Below the pieces are notes generated by a model. It saw only the letters and a program-made list of their open reading frames with translations. It had not been told where the DNA came from and did not search any database. A stretch of 64,000 bases of DNA from Bradyrhizobium sp. (lineage in GTDB: Bacteria; Pseudomonadota; Alphaproteobacteria; Rhizobiales; Xanthobacteraceae), in contig NZ_JACRAW010000097.1 of NCBI RefSeq assembly GCF_016213215.1, positions 1-64,000 of the forward strand. The letters run 5' to 3'. Position 1 is the stretch's first letter; every line of letters starts with the position of its first letter. The position numbers and the translations under genes are program-made. Below are positions 54,409 to 62,955 of this stretch, piece by piece.

Positions 54409-57371
54409 CCCGACTTGGGAGCGGCGGCCTGATCGATCGTAGCCAACAGTTGAGGTTCACCTTCGACGGCAAGTCCTACGCCGGCCATGCCGGCGACACG
54501 CTTGCTTCCGCACTTGTCGCGAATGACGTGAAGCTGGTCGGCCGCTCGTTCAAGTACCATCGTCCGCGCGGCATCCTCACGGCCGGCGCCGAGGAGCCGA
54601 ACGCGCTGGTCGAACTCGGCACCGGAACTCGGCGCGAGCCGAACACGCGGGCGACGACGGTCGAGCTCTTCGACGGCCTGGTCGCGTCGAGCCAGAACCG
54701 CTGGCCGACGCTGGCACTCGACCTGCTGTCGCTCAACCAGCTGCTCTCACCGTTTTTTGTTGGCGGCTTCTACTACAAGACGTTCATGTGGCCGGCTTCC
54801 TTCTGGGAGAAGGTCTATGAGCCGCTGATCCGGCGCGCGGCGGGCCTTGGTCGCGCCAGCGGCTTGCCCGACCCCGACGCCTATGAAAAGGCCACCGCCT
54901 TCTGCGATGTGCTCGTGATCGGCTCAGGTCCTGCGGGTCTGATGGCGGCGCGCACGGCGGCGCGGGCCGGGGCGCGCGTGATCCTGTGCGAAGATGACTT
55001 CCGCCTTGGTGGTCGGCTCCTTGCCGAGCGCGTCGAAGTCGAGGGCCGTCCGGGCGCCGAATTCGCAAGGTCAGTGGAGGACGAGTTGGCCGCGATGCCG
55101 GAGGTTCGCATCTTCAGGCGAACCCAGGTGTTCGGTACGTATGACGGCGGAACGTACGGAGCGCTCGAGCGGGTTGCCGACCATCTTCTGGCGCCGCCAC
55201 CGGGCGTACCCCGCCAGCGGCTTTGGCACATTGTCGCCAGGCGGTGCGTCAATGCGATGGGCGCGGTTGAGCGGCCGATCGCGTTCGCCGACAACGACCG
55301 ACCGGGTGTCATGCTCGCGGCGGCGGTCAGGACATATGTGAATCGTTTCGCCGCGTTACCTGCGCGCCGAGCGGTGGTGTTCACGACGACCGACGACGGA
55401 TGGCGGACGGCGCAGGATCTGATCGCGGCCGGCGCTGAGGTCAGCGCTGTCGTCGACCCTCGGCGCGAAGTGCCGGATTCCATTATGGCGCCGCTCGCGC
55501 GCTCAGGCGCACGCCTGCTCAGGGCTGCGAAGGTCACGAGGGCGATTGGTGGATCGTCAGGCGTGAAGGCAGTCGAGGTCGCGCAGGGCGGCTCCCTCCT
55601 CAGGATCGAGGCGGACGGTCTGGCCGTATCGGGCGGCTGGAATCCGCAAGTCGGCCTGACCACGCACAAAGGCAGCCGCGCACGCTGGTCGCCTGAACTC
55701 TCCACTTTCGTGCCCGGGTCGCTTCCTGAGGGGATGCGCGTAGCGGGCGCCGTTTCAGGCGACTACGGACTGTCTGCGTGCCTGCGCGCAGGGCACGATG
55801 CTGGATCCGCCGCAGCGCAGGACTGCGGCTTTGCGGCCGCTTCACCGGATGTGCCGCGTGCAGAGGACGAGCCGATCGCCGTCGCGCCGCTCTGGCACGT
55901 GACCGGCGGGCGCGGGAAGTCGTTTGTCGACCAGCAGAACGATGTCACGGTCAAGGACGTCGAGATCGCATGGCGTGAAGGGTTCCGCGCGGTCGAACAT
56001 CTCAAGCGATACACGACTCTCGGGATGGCGACGGACCAGGGCAAGACGAGCAATGTCGTCGGCCACGCGATCATGGCCGAACTGACCGGTCGGCCGATGG
56101 AAGATGTTGGGACGACGGTCACGCGCCCACCGCATCTGCCCGTCGCCATCGGCGCTTTTGCCGGCCGCCATCGCGGACGGCATTTCAAGCCGACACGGTA
56201 CGTGTCGGGGCACGATTGGGCCCTGCGCCATGGCGCGACCATGGTCGATGCAGGTCAGTGGCTCCGGCCGCAATGGTTCTCGGCACCGGGCGAGACGGAC
56301 TGGCTCACCAGCGTCATCCGCGAGGTGAAGACGACCCGTTTGGCGGTCGGCGTTTGCGACGTCTCCACTCTCGGCAAGATCGATATCAAGGGCAAGGACG
56401 CCGGCGTCTTTCTTGATCGCGTCTACATCAACAGGTTCTCGACTCTGCCCGTCGGCAAGGCCCGGTACGGGATCATGCTGCGCGAGGACGGGTTTGTCAT
56501 GGACGACGGCACCACGGCGCGCCTCGGACCCATGCACTATGTGATGTCGACCACGACGGCGAATGCCGGGAAGGTCATGCAGCATCTTGAGTTCTACCAC
56601 CAAGTCGTGTGGCCTGAGCTCGATATCGCGATGGTCTCGGTCACCGAACACTGGGCACAATATGCGGTCGCCGGGCCACGGTCCCGCGAGGTCATCCAGG
56701 CGATCTACGGCACGGCGGCGGACGTCTCCAACGGTTCCTTCCCGTATCTCGCCTGCCGCGAAATCATGCTTGGCGAGATCCCGACGCGGCTGTTTCGGTT
56801 ATCGTTCTCGGGCGAAATGGCGTTCGAAATTGCCATTCCAGCACGCTATGGCGAGAGCCTGCTTGGGGAGCTGTTGCGCGAAGCGGTCGGGCGCGGTGGC
56901 TGCGCCTATGGCACCGAGGCGCTCGGCGTCATGCGTGTAGAGAAGGGCCACGTGGCAGGCAACGAATTGAACGGTCAGACCGTCGTCAGGGATCTTGGCC
57001 TCGGACGAATGGCCTCTTCCGAAAAGGACTATGTCGGGCGGATCATGGCCGGGCGGCCGGCACTTGTTGCTTCCGATCGACCGACCCTTGTCGGTGTGCA
57101 GCCCGTGGATTCCAAGCAACGCTTGCGCGCCGGAGCTCACGTGCTGGCGCTCGGCGCGGCCACGACGGCAGAGAACGACGTGGGCTATGTCACTTCGGTT
57201 GTCTATTCGCCCACCGTCGGATCCTGGATCGGGCTGGCGCTGGTGAAGGGCGGGACGGCGCAGGTCGGCACGCGCATGCGGGCTTACGATCCTGTCCGGA
57301 ACGGCGACATTGAAGTCAACCTCGTCTCGCCCATATTCGTCGATCCGAAGGGAGAGCGTCTCCATGGTTGA
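54405..57371 (+). CDS. mgdC: N-methylglutamate dehydrogenase subunit C (sarcosine oxidase alpha-like)
   Basis: This 988-residue subunit has an N-terminal part with the RSFKYHRPRGILTAGAEEPN motif (20 residues) and a Rossmann fold with VIGSGPAGLMAARTA near residue 170. After about residue 600, a C-terminal aminomethyltransferase (GcvT-like) domain binds tetrahydrofolate. The design lets the released C1 unit pass to folate. It overlaps both neighbours, so expression is coupled. Confidence 0.88.
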   Translation: MTRLGSGGLIDRSQQLRFTFDGKSYAGHAGDTLASALVANDVKLVGRSFKYHRPRGILTAGAEEPNALVELGTGTRREPNTRATTVELFDGLVASSQNRWPTLALDLLSLNQLLSPFFVGGFYYKTFMWPASFWEKVYEPLIRRAAGLGRASGLPDPDAYEKATAFCDVLVIGSGPAGLMAARTAARAGARVILCEDDFRLGGRLLAERVEVEGRPGAEFARSVEDELAAMPEVRIFRRTQVFGTYDGGTYGALERVADHLLAPPPGVPRQRLWHIVARRCVNAMGAVERPIAFADNDRPGVMLAAAVRTYVNRFAALPARRAVVFTTTDDGWRTAQDLIAAGAEVSAVVDPRREVPDSIMAPLARSGARLLRAAKVTRAIGGSSGVKAVEVAQGGSLLRIEADGLAVSGGWNPQVGLTTHKGSRARWSPELSTFVPGSLPEGMRVAGAVSGDYGLSACLRAGHDAGSAAAQDCGFAAASPDVPRAEDEPIAVAPLWHVTGGRGKSFVDQQNDVTVKDVEIAWREGFRAVEHLKRYTTLGMATDQGKTSNVVGHAIMAELTGRPMEDVGTTVTRPPHLPVAIGAFAGRHRGRHFKPTRYVSGHDWALRHGATMVDAGQWLRPQWFSAPGETDWLTSVIREVKTTRLAVGVCDVSTLGKIDIKGKDAGVFLDRVYINRFSTLPVGKARYGIMLREDGFVMDDGTTARLGPMHYVMSTTTANAGKVMQHLEFYHQVVWPELDIAMVSVTEHWAQYAVAGPRSREVIQAIYGTAADVSNGSFPYLACREIMLGEIPTRLFRLSFSGEMAFEIAIPARYGESLLGELLREAVGRGGCAYGTEALGVMRVEKGHVAGNELNGQTVVRDLGLGRMASSEKDYVGRIMAGRPALVASDRPTLVGVQPVDSKQRLRAGAHVLALGAATTAENDVGYVTSVVYSPTVGSWIGLALVKGGTAQVGTRMRAYDPVRNGDIEVNLVSPIFVDPKGERLHG

Positions 57372-57975
57372 GCGTGGTCCGCTGGTGCTGAGGCCGGCAA
57401 GTGCCATTCCTGAATTGTGTGGGTCGGTGGAGCTATCCCGCGCCTGGGTACTCGCGTGCGAGCGGCATCCGCAATTGGCAACCGTCATCGCTTACAAGGG
57501 GCGGCGCGCGGATGTCGCGGCCCGGTTGAAAGACCGCTATGCCCTGTCATTGCCGGATGGCCCGCGGCGCGCGACGAGGGGCGCCTCGGCGCTGATCGGT
57601 CTCGGCCCGAGATCATGGCTGTTTCAGCGCGAAACTGGTCCGGCGCTGGAGCCCGAGCTGTCCGAAGTGCTTGGGGATGCCGCCGCAGTAACCAATCAGT
57701 CCGACGGCTATGTGGTGTTCAGGCTGACCGGTCCGCGCGTGCGGGATGTTCTGGCGAAGGGCATCTCGATTGATCTTCATGACCGGGTATTCGTTCCGGG
57801 ATGCTCGGTCGGGACCACTTGCGCGCACATTGGCGTCATTCTCTGGAGGTTAGAGGACGCAAACGACGTTTCGGTCTTCGAGCTCGCGGTATTCCGAAGC
57901 CTGGCGCGCAGCCTCTGGCATTTCATCGAAGAGAGTGCGGCCGAGTTCGGGCTTGCCGTCACCCCGGCGTGCTGA
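57364..57975 (+). CDS. mgdD: N-methylglutamate dehydrogenase subunit D (sarcosine oxidase gamma-like)
   Basis: This 203-residue protein resembles SoxG/MgdD. ATG 57364 overlaps mgdC by 8 bases. Segments ALIGLGPRSWLF and DVLAKGISIDLHDRVF are typical. It belongs to the aminomethyltransferase-like folds and is a structural subunit. The operon ends here, 46 bases from a convergent regulator. Confidence 0.87.
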   Translation: MVERGPLVLRPASAIPELCGSVELSRAWVLACERHPQLATVIAYKGRRADVAARLKDRYALSLPDGPRRATRGASALIGLGPRSWLFQRETGPALEPELSEVLGDAAAVTNQSDGYVVFRLTGPRVRDVLAKGISIDLHDRVFVPGCSVGTTCAHIGVILWRLEDANDVSVFELAVFRSLARSLWHFIEESAAEFGLAVTPAC

Positions 57976-58020
57976 CGGTGATGGCCCAGGCAAACTTGGC
58001 GGCCTCCGTGCTGCGCCGGG

Positions 58021-58677
58021 CTAGGGCGCCTGACTGCGGCGATAGCAGATGATGGAGAGATAGCGCGCCGGCAGCCGCACGAGCTGCTCGGGGCCATGAG
58101 GCGTATCGGCATCGAAGAACAGGCTGTCGCCGGGGCGCATCCGGTAAAGCAGGTTGGCGTGGCGATAGACCACTTCGCCGGACAGCATGTAGAGAAACTC
58201 GAGGCCTTCGTGCTGGAAGGTCGGAAAGACGTCCGACTCCGCCGTCAGCGTAATCAGGTACGGCTCGACCATCACCCCACTGCTGTTGTTGTCGATGTGC
58301 CCGAGCAGGTTGTAGTGGTGTCCGGCGCGGGTACCGCGTCGCTCGATGGGCAGTCCCTCGCCCGATTTGACGTAACTTGCACTGCGCCGCTCCTCGAAGC
58401 TGCGAAACAGGGTGGTGAGAGGGATCCCGAGCGCGCCCGACAGCGCCTGCAGCGAAGCGAGTGACGCCGAGATGTTGCCGTTCTCGATCTTGGACAGCAT
58501 GCCTGGTGAGATGCCGGTCGCGTTGGAAAGGTCGCTGACTGTGAGGCCGAGCTTCTTGCGCAAAGTACGAACCTCGTGTCCGATCGCAAGCTCGAGATTA
58601 TTCTCGCGGGACTCGCGAATGGCATGAGGGTCCTGTGCCAGCCGAACAGCCTGCTCGTCCTGGGATTTCTTGCTCAT
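58021..58677 (-). CDS. XRE-cupin transcriptional regulator
   Basis: This 218-residue protein has an XRE helix-turn-helix (GHEVRTLRKKLGLTVSDLSN, then GISPGMLSKIENGNISASL) and a C-terminal cupin sensor domain (EGLEFLYMLSGEVVYRH). Members control amine and polyamine use. It overlaps the GlxA-type gene by four bases, so the two regulators are co-expressed. A role in controlling the mgs/mgd genes is inferred from position. Confidence 0.9.
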   Translation of the reverse strand: MSKKSQDEQAVRLAQDPHAIRESRENNLELAIGHEVRTLRKKLGLTVSDLSNATGISPGMLSKIENGNISASLASLQALSGALGIPLTTLFRSFEERRSASYVKSGEGLPIERRGTRAGHHYNLLGHIDNNSSGVMVEPYLITLTAESDVFPTFQHEGLEFLYMLSGEVVYRHANLLYRMRPGDSLFFDADTPHGPEQLVRLPARYLSIICYRRSQAP

Positions 58678-59726
58678 GCCATCTCTCCTTTCTTCAAGGA
58701 ATTCGCGTCATCTCGACCAGATGAGTGAGTGCCGCTGCGATAGCCGGCGCGGTTCTGCCGCTCCTGGCGCGGGCTGATCCCGAACTGAGTTTTGTAGGCT
58801 CGCGAAAAATGGCTGGCGCTGACAAACCCGGACGCAAGTGCAACTTCGAGCACGGGCAAGGTCGATTGGCGCAGCAGCTGGCGCGCATGGTCAAGACGGA
58901 TCGCGAAAAGATGGCGCTCCAACGTGGTCCCGAGCTGGCTGAGAAAAAGCCTTTGGAGATGCCGCGTCGAAATTCCGACCGCCTGCGCGAGGGTCGTTGC
59001 ATCGATCGGCTCGGTATAGCGGCGCTGCAACAGGGCAAGCGCTGCCGCCAGAGGGGCGCTGTGAACGTTGAACCGGGCAGGGGGCTCCATTCGCTGCGAA
59101 CCGTCGCCGGTCCGTACCGACGTTTGAAGAAACCACTCGCTGACGCGTCGGGCAAGCTCGGCGCCAAAATCGGCCTCGATCAGCGCGTGCATCAGGTCGA
59201 GCGAAGCAATGCCGCCGGCGCAGGACAGGCGGTCGCGATCGATCTCGAACAACGTGGGCCGCACGTCGATTTCCGCAAATGCCTCGCGAAAGGCGGCGAC
59301 ATGCTCCCAATGGATGGTGCAGCGGTAACCGGCCATGAGACCGGCGCGGGCCAATATCCACGTCCCGCCGGAGACGCCGCCCATGCGGGTGCCTCGCCGA
59401 GCCTGTCGGCGAAGCCAGGCGAACGTTGCCTCATCGACGAAGGTCGCCGGATTTCCGCCCGCGCAGACGAAAACGTCGTCGAAGCGTCGGCGATCCGCGC
59501 CCGCGGCCGAAAGGGCGAGATCCGGCGCCAGCCGGGCTCCGCTTGAGGTGGCTGCGCCGGCAGCCTTCGGCGCGACAATGGACCAGCTGTAGAGCTGGCG
59601 CCCTGTGATCACGTTCGCTGCACGCAGCGGCTCGACCGCGGCTGCAAAGGACATCAGCGAGAAATTCTCAATCAGCAGAAAGCCGATGCGCCGCACCGGC
59701 CTTCCTCCAACGTCGCCCAGGGGCAT
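58674..59726 (-). CDS. GlxA-type AraC-family regulator
   Basis: This 350-residue protein has an N-terminal DJ-1/PfpI-like sensor domain (RIGFLLIENFSLMSFAAAVE, 20 residues) and a C-terminal AraC DNA-binding domain with QAVGISTRHLQRLFLSQLG and ASGFVSASHFSRAYK. Such regulators sense quaternary amines or related metabolites and activate their catabolism. It is divergent from purU and close to the mgd genes. Confidence 0.9.
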   Translation of the reverse strand: MPLGDVGGRPVRRIGFLLIENFSLMSFAAAVEPLRAANVITGRQLYSWSIVAPKAAGAATSSGARLAPDLALSAAGADRRRFDDVFVCAGGNPATFVDEATFAWLRRQARRGTRMGGVSGGTWILARAGLMAGYRCTIHWEHVAAFREAFAEIDVRPTLFEIDRDRLSCAGGIASLDLMHALIEADFGAELARRVSEWFLQTSVRTGDGSQRMEPPARFNVHSAPLAAALALLQRRYTEPIDATTLAQAVGISTRHLQRLFLSQLGTTLERHLFAIRLDHARQLLRQSTLPVLEVALASGFVSASHFSRAYKTQFGISPRQERQNRAGYRSGTHSSGRDDANSLKKGEMA

Positions 59727-59793
59727 GTTCTAGTCTCTTTCAGAAAAGAACGCCGGTCCCGGCTAGCACACGCTCGGTCAGTTGCATAGTCGG
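59727..59793 (+). promoter_or_regulatory. Second copy of the mgdA upstream element, before purU
   Basis: Ungapped alignment with 52780-52846 gives long shared runs: GTTCT, GTCTCTTTC, AAAGAA, AGC, CACGCTCG and TGCAT. Both copies have TCTTT-N4-AAAGA at the left end and the same orientation relative to the plus-strand gene that follows. It is probably a binding site or promoter shared by mgdABCD and purU. This copy also abuts the start of the GlxA-type gene. Confidence 0.65.
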
Positions 59794-59887
59794 TCTGTGC
59801 GTCGTCTGAAGGGCTACGAGAATAGATGATCAGGTGTTGTTCACTTCAAATCGCCGCCAGTGAAATCCTTGCGATAGGGGCTGTTCA

Positions 59888-60775
59888 ATGAGCCAATCGC
59901 AGTCGGGTAACCAGCCGCATACGCAATTCGTCCTGACCTTGTCGTGTCCCGACCGCCCCGGCATCGTCGCCGGTGTGACCGCGTTTCTGCTCGAGCAAGG
60001 TCAGACCATCATGGATGCCCAGCAGTTCAACGATGCCGAAACGAGCCACTTCTTCATGCGGGTTCTGTTCGGACCTGCTACGGCCGAAGTTCCGCTCGGC
60101 AAGCTTTCGGACGGATTTGCCGCCGTCGCAAAACGCTACGACCTGACCTGGCAATTGCGCGACCGTTCGGAAAAGCGGAGTGTCATGCTGCTGGTCTCCA
60201 AATTCGACCACTGCCTGGCCGACATTCTTTATCGCTGGCGGATCGGAGAGCTGCGCATGAAGCCAACCGCCATCGTCGCCAATCATCCGCGCGAGGTCTT
60301 TGACGGGATGGATTTTGGCGATGTGCCGTTTCATTACATGCCGGTGACCCGCGATACGAAGGCGCAACAGGAAGCACACATTCTGAAGTTGATCGAAGAT
60401 ACCGGAACGGAGCTCGTCGTTCTGGCACGCTACATGCAGATCCTGTCCGATTGGATGTCACGGCAGTTGGTCGGGAGGTGCATCAATATCCACCATTCGT
60501 TCCTGCCGGGCTTCAAGGGCGCCAAGCCTTATCACCAGGCCCATGAGCGCGGTGTCAAACTGATCGGGGCCACCGCCCATTACGTCACCGCGGATCTCGA
60601 TGAAGGGCCCATTATTGACCAGGACGTCGAGCGCATCAGCCATCGGGATGCGGCGGATGACCTCGTGAGGAAAGGGCGCGACATCGAGCGGCGGGTGCTG
60701 GCTCGCGCGCTGCGCTATCACCTTGAGGATCGGGTAATCCTCAATGGAAGGAAGACGGTGGTGTTCACCGACTGA
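59888..60775 (+). CDS. purU: Formyltetrahydrofolate deformylase
   Basis: This 295-residue enzyme has an N-terminal ACT domain ([20 protein letters not shown], 20 residues) and a C-terminal formyltransferase fold with [16 protein letters not shown] and the DLDEGPII active-site aspartate segment. It hydrolyses formyl-tetrahydrofolate to formate and tetrahydrofolate. Beside mgdABCD it would drain C1 units to formate, which the fdhABC enzyme can oxidise. A similar upstream element supports co-regulation. Confidence 0.94.
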   Translation: MSQSQSGNQPHTQFVLTLSCPDRPGIVAGVTAFLLEQGQTIMDAQQFNDAETSHFFMRVLFGPATAEVPLGKLSDGFAAVAKRYDLTWQLRDRSEKRSVMLLVSKFDHCLADILYRWRIGELRMKPTAIVANHPREVFDGMDFGDVPFHYMPVTRDTKAQQEAHILKLIEDTGTELVVLARYMQILSDWMSRQLVGRCINIHHSFLPGFKGAKPYHQAHERGVKLIGATAHYVTADLDEGPIIDQDVERISHRDAADDLVRKGRDIERRVLARALRYHLEDRVILNGRKTVVFTD

Positions 60776-60790
60776 TACGACTTGGCGAGT

Positions 60791-60837
60791 CGCGCCAAAG
60801 CCAGGTAGAGCGGTAGCGGTCGGAGCGGGTTGGCGCG
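60791..60837 (+). terminator. Possible purU terminator hairpin
   Basis: CGCGCCAA (60791-60798) and TTGGCGCG (60830-60837) form an 8-bp perfect inverted repeat with a 31-base spacer, just after the purU stop. There is no T-run, so termination is uncertain. Confidence 0.25.
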
Positions 60838-60910
60838 GAGCTGGTGCCTAGAGAATGCGCGCTCGAAGGCCTTGAGATGATTATCGAGGATGTTCTAGTG
60901 TCCTGCGGCT

Positions 60911-62077
60911 ATGGTGGTGTCGGACGACAATTCAGGGGACTGGCGCGTCGGTGTCCTCTTTTCGCAGACGGGGGTCACGTCCGCGATCGAGCGAACGCAA
61001 CTTAACGCGACGCTGCTCGCGATCGAGGAGATCAATGCGAACGGCGGCGTGCTCGGCCGGCGCATCGAGCCGGTGATGTATGATCCGGCGTCCGATCATA
61101 AGAAGTTTCGCGCCTTTGCCGAGCGGCTGCTGCAGGTCGACCGGGTCAGGCTGCTGTTCGGCTGCTACATGTCGAGCACGCGCAAGGCCGTGTTGCCGGT
61201 TGTGGAGGCCCATCGCGGACTGCTGTTCTATCCGACTCTCTACGAAGGGTTCGAATATTCCCGACAGTGCATCTATACTGGCGCTGCTCCCAATCAGAAT
61301 TCGCTGCAGCTTGCGAAATTTCTGCTCTCGGCCTGCGGAAACCGGTTTCTGTTCGTCGGCTCGAACTACATTTACCCTTACGAATCCAACCGCTTGATGG
61401 CGGATTTCGTGAGCCAGGATAAGGGCAAGGTGCTCGACGAGATCTACGTCCCGCTCTATCCGGATGAAAAGGATTTCGACAAGGTCATCAACCGGATCAA
61501 GAAGACCTCGCCGGACGTGATCTTTTCAACCGTGGTGGGCAGTGGTACTGCGGCGCTCTACAAGGCATATCGCGCCGCCGGCTTTGATCCTACGCGGATG
61601 CCGATCGCGAGTCTGACGACGAGTGAAGCGGAAGTGGCCGAAATGGGCGCGGAAGCTGCCGAAGGGCATATCACGGCAGCGCCGTTTTTCGAGACGCTGT
61701 CATCCGTCGCCGCGCGGCGCTTCGTCGGCAGTTTCAAGAACAAGTACGGCGCAGATGCGCCGGTCACGGCTGCAGCCGAGGCCGCTTACTTCCAGGTTCA
61801 TTTGGCGATGCGGGCGGTCGCGAAATGTGGCTCCGACGATCCCGACCTGGTGCTTGTCAACGTGAGGGACTCCGAGTTCGACGCGCCGCAGGGGCGGGTG
61901 AGAATCGACTCCGAGAACAATCACACTTACCTTTGGCCGCGCATCGCCCGCGTCGACCGAGCGGGCCGCTTCCAGATCGTCTGGAACCCCGGCGTCCGGG
62001 TGAAGCCTGATCCCTACTGTGTCGTCCAGAGCCTGGACGACTGGTCAGTGGATGAGCTGCCGCTGCTCAGATCTTGA
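60911..62077 (+). CDS. amiC: AmiC-like amide/urea sensor protein
   Basis: This 388-residue protein has the periplasmic-binding fold of AmiC/FmdD/UrtA (VGVLFSQTGVTSAIERTQLN, 20 residues, then NGGVLGRRIEPVMYDPASD). It has no signal peptide, so it should stay in the cytoplasm. In Pseudomonas, AmiC binds amides and controls the antiterminator AmiR. Here the ANTAR protein follows 21 bases later. The ligand is probably a small amide or urea, by family. The start lacks a strong ribosome-binding site. Confidence 0.85.
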   Translation: MVVSDDNSGDWRVGVLFSQTGVTSAIERTQLNATLLAIEEINANGGVLGRRIEPVMYDPASDHKKFRAFAERLLQVDRVRLLFGCYMSSTRKAVLPVVEAHRGLLFYPTLYEGFEYSRQCIYTGAAPNQNSLQLAKFLLSACGNRFLFVGSNYIYPYESNRLMADFVSQDKGKVLDEIYVPLYPDEKDFDKVINRIKKTSPDVIFSTVVGSGTAALYKAYRAAGFDPTRMPIASLTTSEAEVAEMGAEAAEGHITAAPFFETLSSVAARRFVGSFKNKYGADAPVTAAAEAAYFQVHLAMRAVAKCGSDDPDLVLVNVRDSEFDAPQGRVRIDSENNHTYLWPRIARVDRAGRFQIVWNPGVRVKPDPYCVVQSLDDWSVDELPLLRS

Positions 62078-62098
62078 GCAGCGGAACGGAGCGGGACC

Positions 62099-62707
62099 GT
62101 GGCAATCCAGATCCTTCGTGACTTGCGTGGTCTGCGGGTTCACGTCGTGCATCCGCCGGACACCGAGCGCACCAAACTCGTCGAGCATCTGCGCCGTATC
62201 GGCTGCATGGTGGAGACGCAATGGCCGGTCCCGGATGGCTGGGCCGAAGGCGCCGACATCGTGTTCCTGTCGATCGAGCATGATGTGCGCGCCGAAATCC
62301 AGCGATTGCTCAAATCGGACGGTGGACAGAGGCCAACCTTGATCGCAGTGGTCAGCTACGAAGACCCGACCACCTTGCAATTTGTTCTCGAAGCAGGCGC
62401 GATGGCGGTCATCGAGCGCCCCATTCGTCCGTTCGGTCTGTTGACCAACCTGACGATTGCGCGCAGCCACTGGCTCGAGCGGCGCGAGGCCGAGAAGCGG
62501 CTTCGCAAGCTCGAACGCAAGCTCGCCGGCATCCAAAGAATACAGAAGGCAAAGGCCATCTTGATGGATGGTCAAGGATTGAGCGAAGCGGAAGCCTACG
62601 AAAGCATCAGACGTCAGGCGATGTCGAAGCGTCTGTCGATGGATGAAATGGCTGCTGCAATCATCCACGCAAATGAGTTGTTGCAATACCGGCCGAAAGG
62701 TGATTAG
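62099..62707 (+). CDS. amiR: AmiR-like ANTAR antiterminator
   Basis: This 202-residue protein has a pseudo-receiver domain followed by a coiled coil (EKRLRKLERKLAGIQRIQKA, 20 residues) and an ANTAR RNA-binding domain (AKAILMDGQGLSEAEAYESI, 20 residues). The GTG start has GGAG 8 bases upstream. ANTAR proteins bind leader hairpins and stop a terminator forming. The next leader, 62708-62955, has such a terminator. Together with AmiC it forms a ligand-controlled switch. Confidence 0.92.
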   Translation: MAIQILRDLRGLRVHVVHPPDTERTKLVEHLRRIGCMVETQWPVPDGWAEGADIVFLSIEHDVRAEIQRLLKSDGGQRPTLIAVVSYEDPTTLQFVLEAGAMAVIERPIRPFGLLTNLTIARSHWLERREAEKRLRKLERKLAGIQRIQKAKAILMDGQGLSEAEAYESIRRQAMSKRLSMDEMAAAIIHANELLQYRPKGD

Positions 62708-62786
62708 TTTTTTCAAGTCGCCGGACAAAAGACGTCTCGCGATTTTCGCCGGACCATCAATGTTGCTGGTTTGGCTTCGGCTAGGT

Positions 62787-62823
62787 AGCCCGAGAGGTCC
62801 GTGAGGATCTGTCGGGCTTTTTT
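62787..62823 (+). terminator. Leader terminator upstream of the binding-protein gene
   Basis: AGCCCGA (62787-62793) pairs with TCGGGCT (62812-62818) and is followed by a run of six Ts. It lies within the 248-base leader, about 130 bases before the binding-protein start and after amiR. This is where an ANTAR protein would act. The rest of the leader has no gene. Short stems such as GGCT/AGCC lie just before it and could form the antiterminator. Confidence 0.75.
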
Positions 62824-62955
62824 GTTTTCTGGATCGTGCATCACCGCCGACGCGCTCGCGTTTTCGGAGGCCCGATCTGATCTGGAATTTTTTGGCGCGA
62901 AACAACGTGCTTCGGCGCGAACGGCTAAGTGTGTCTGGACACAGGGAGACTCTAT

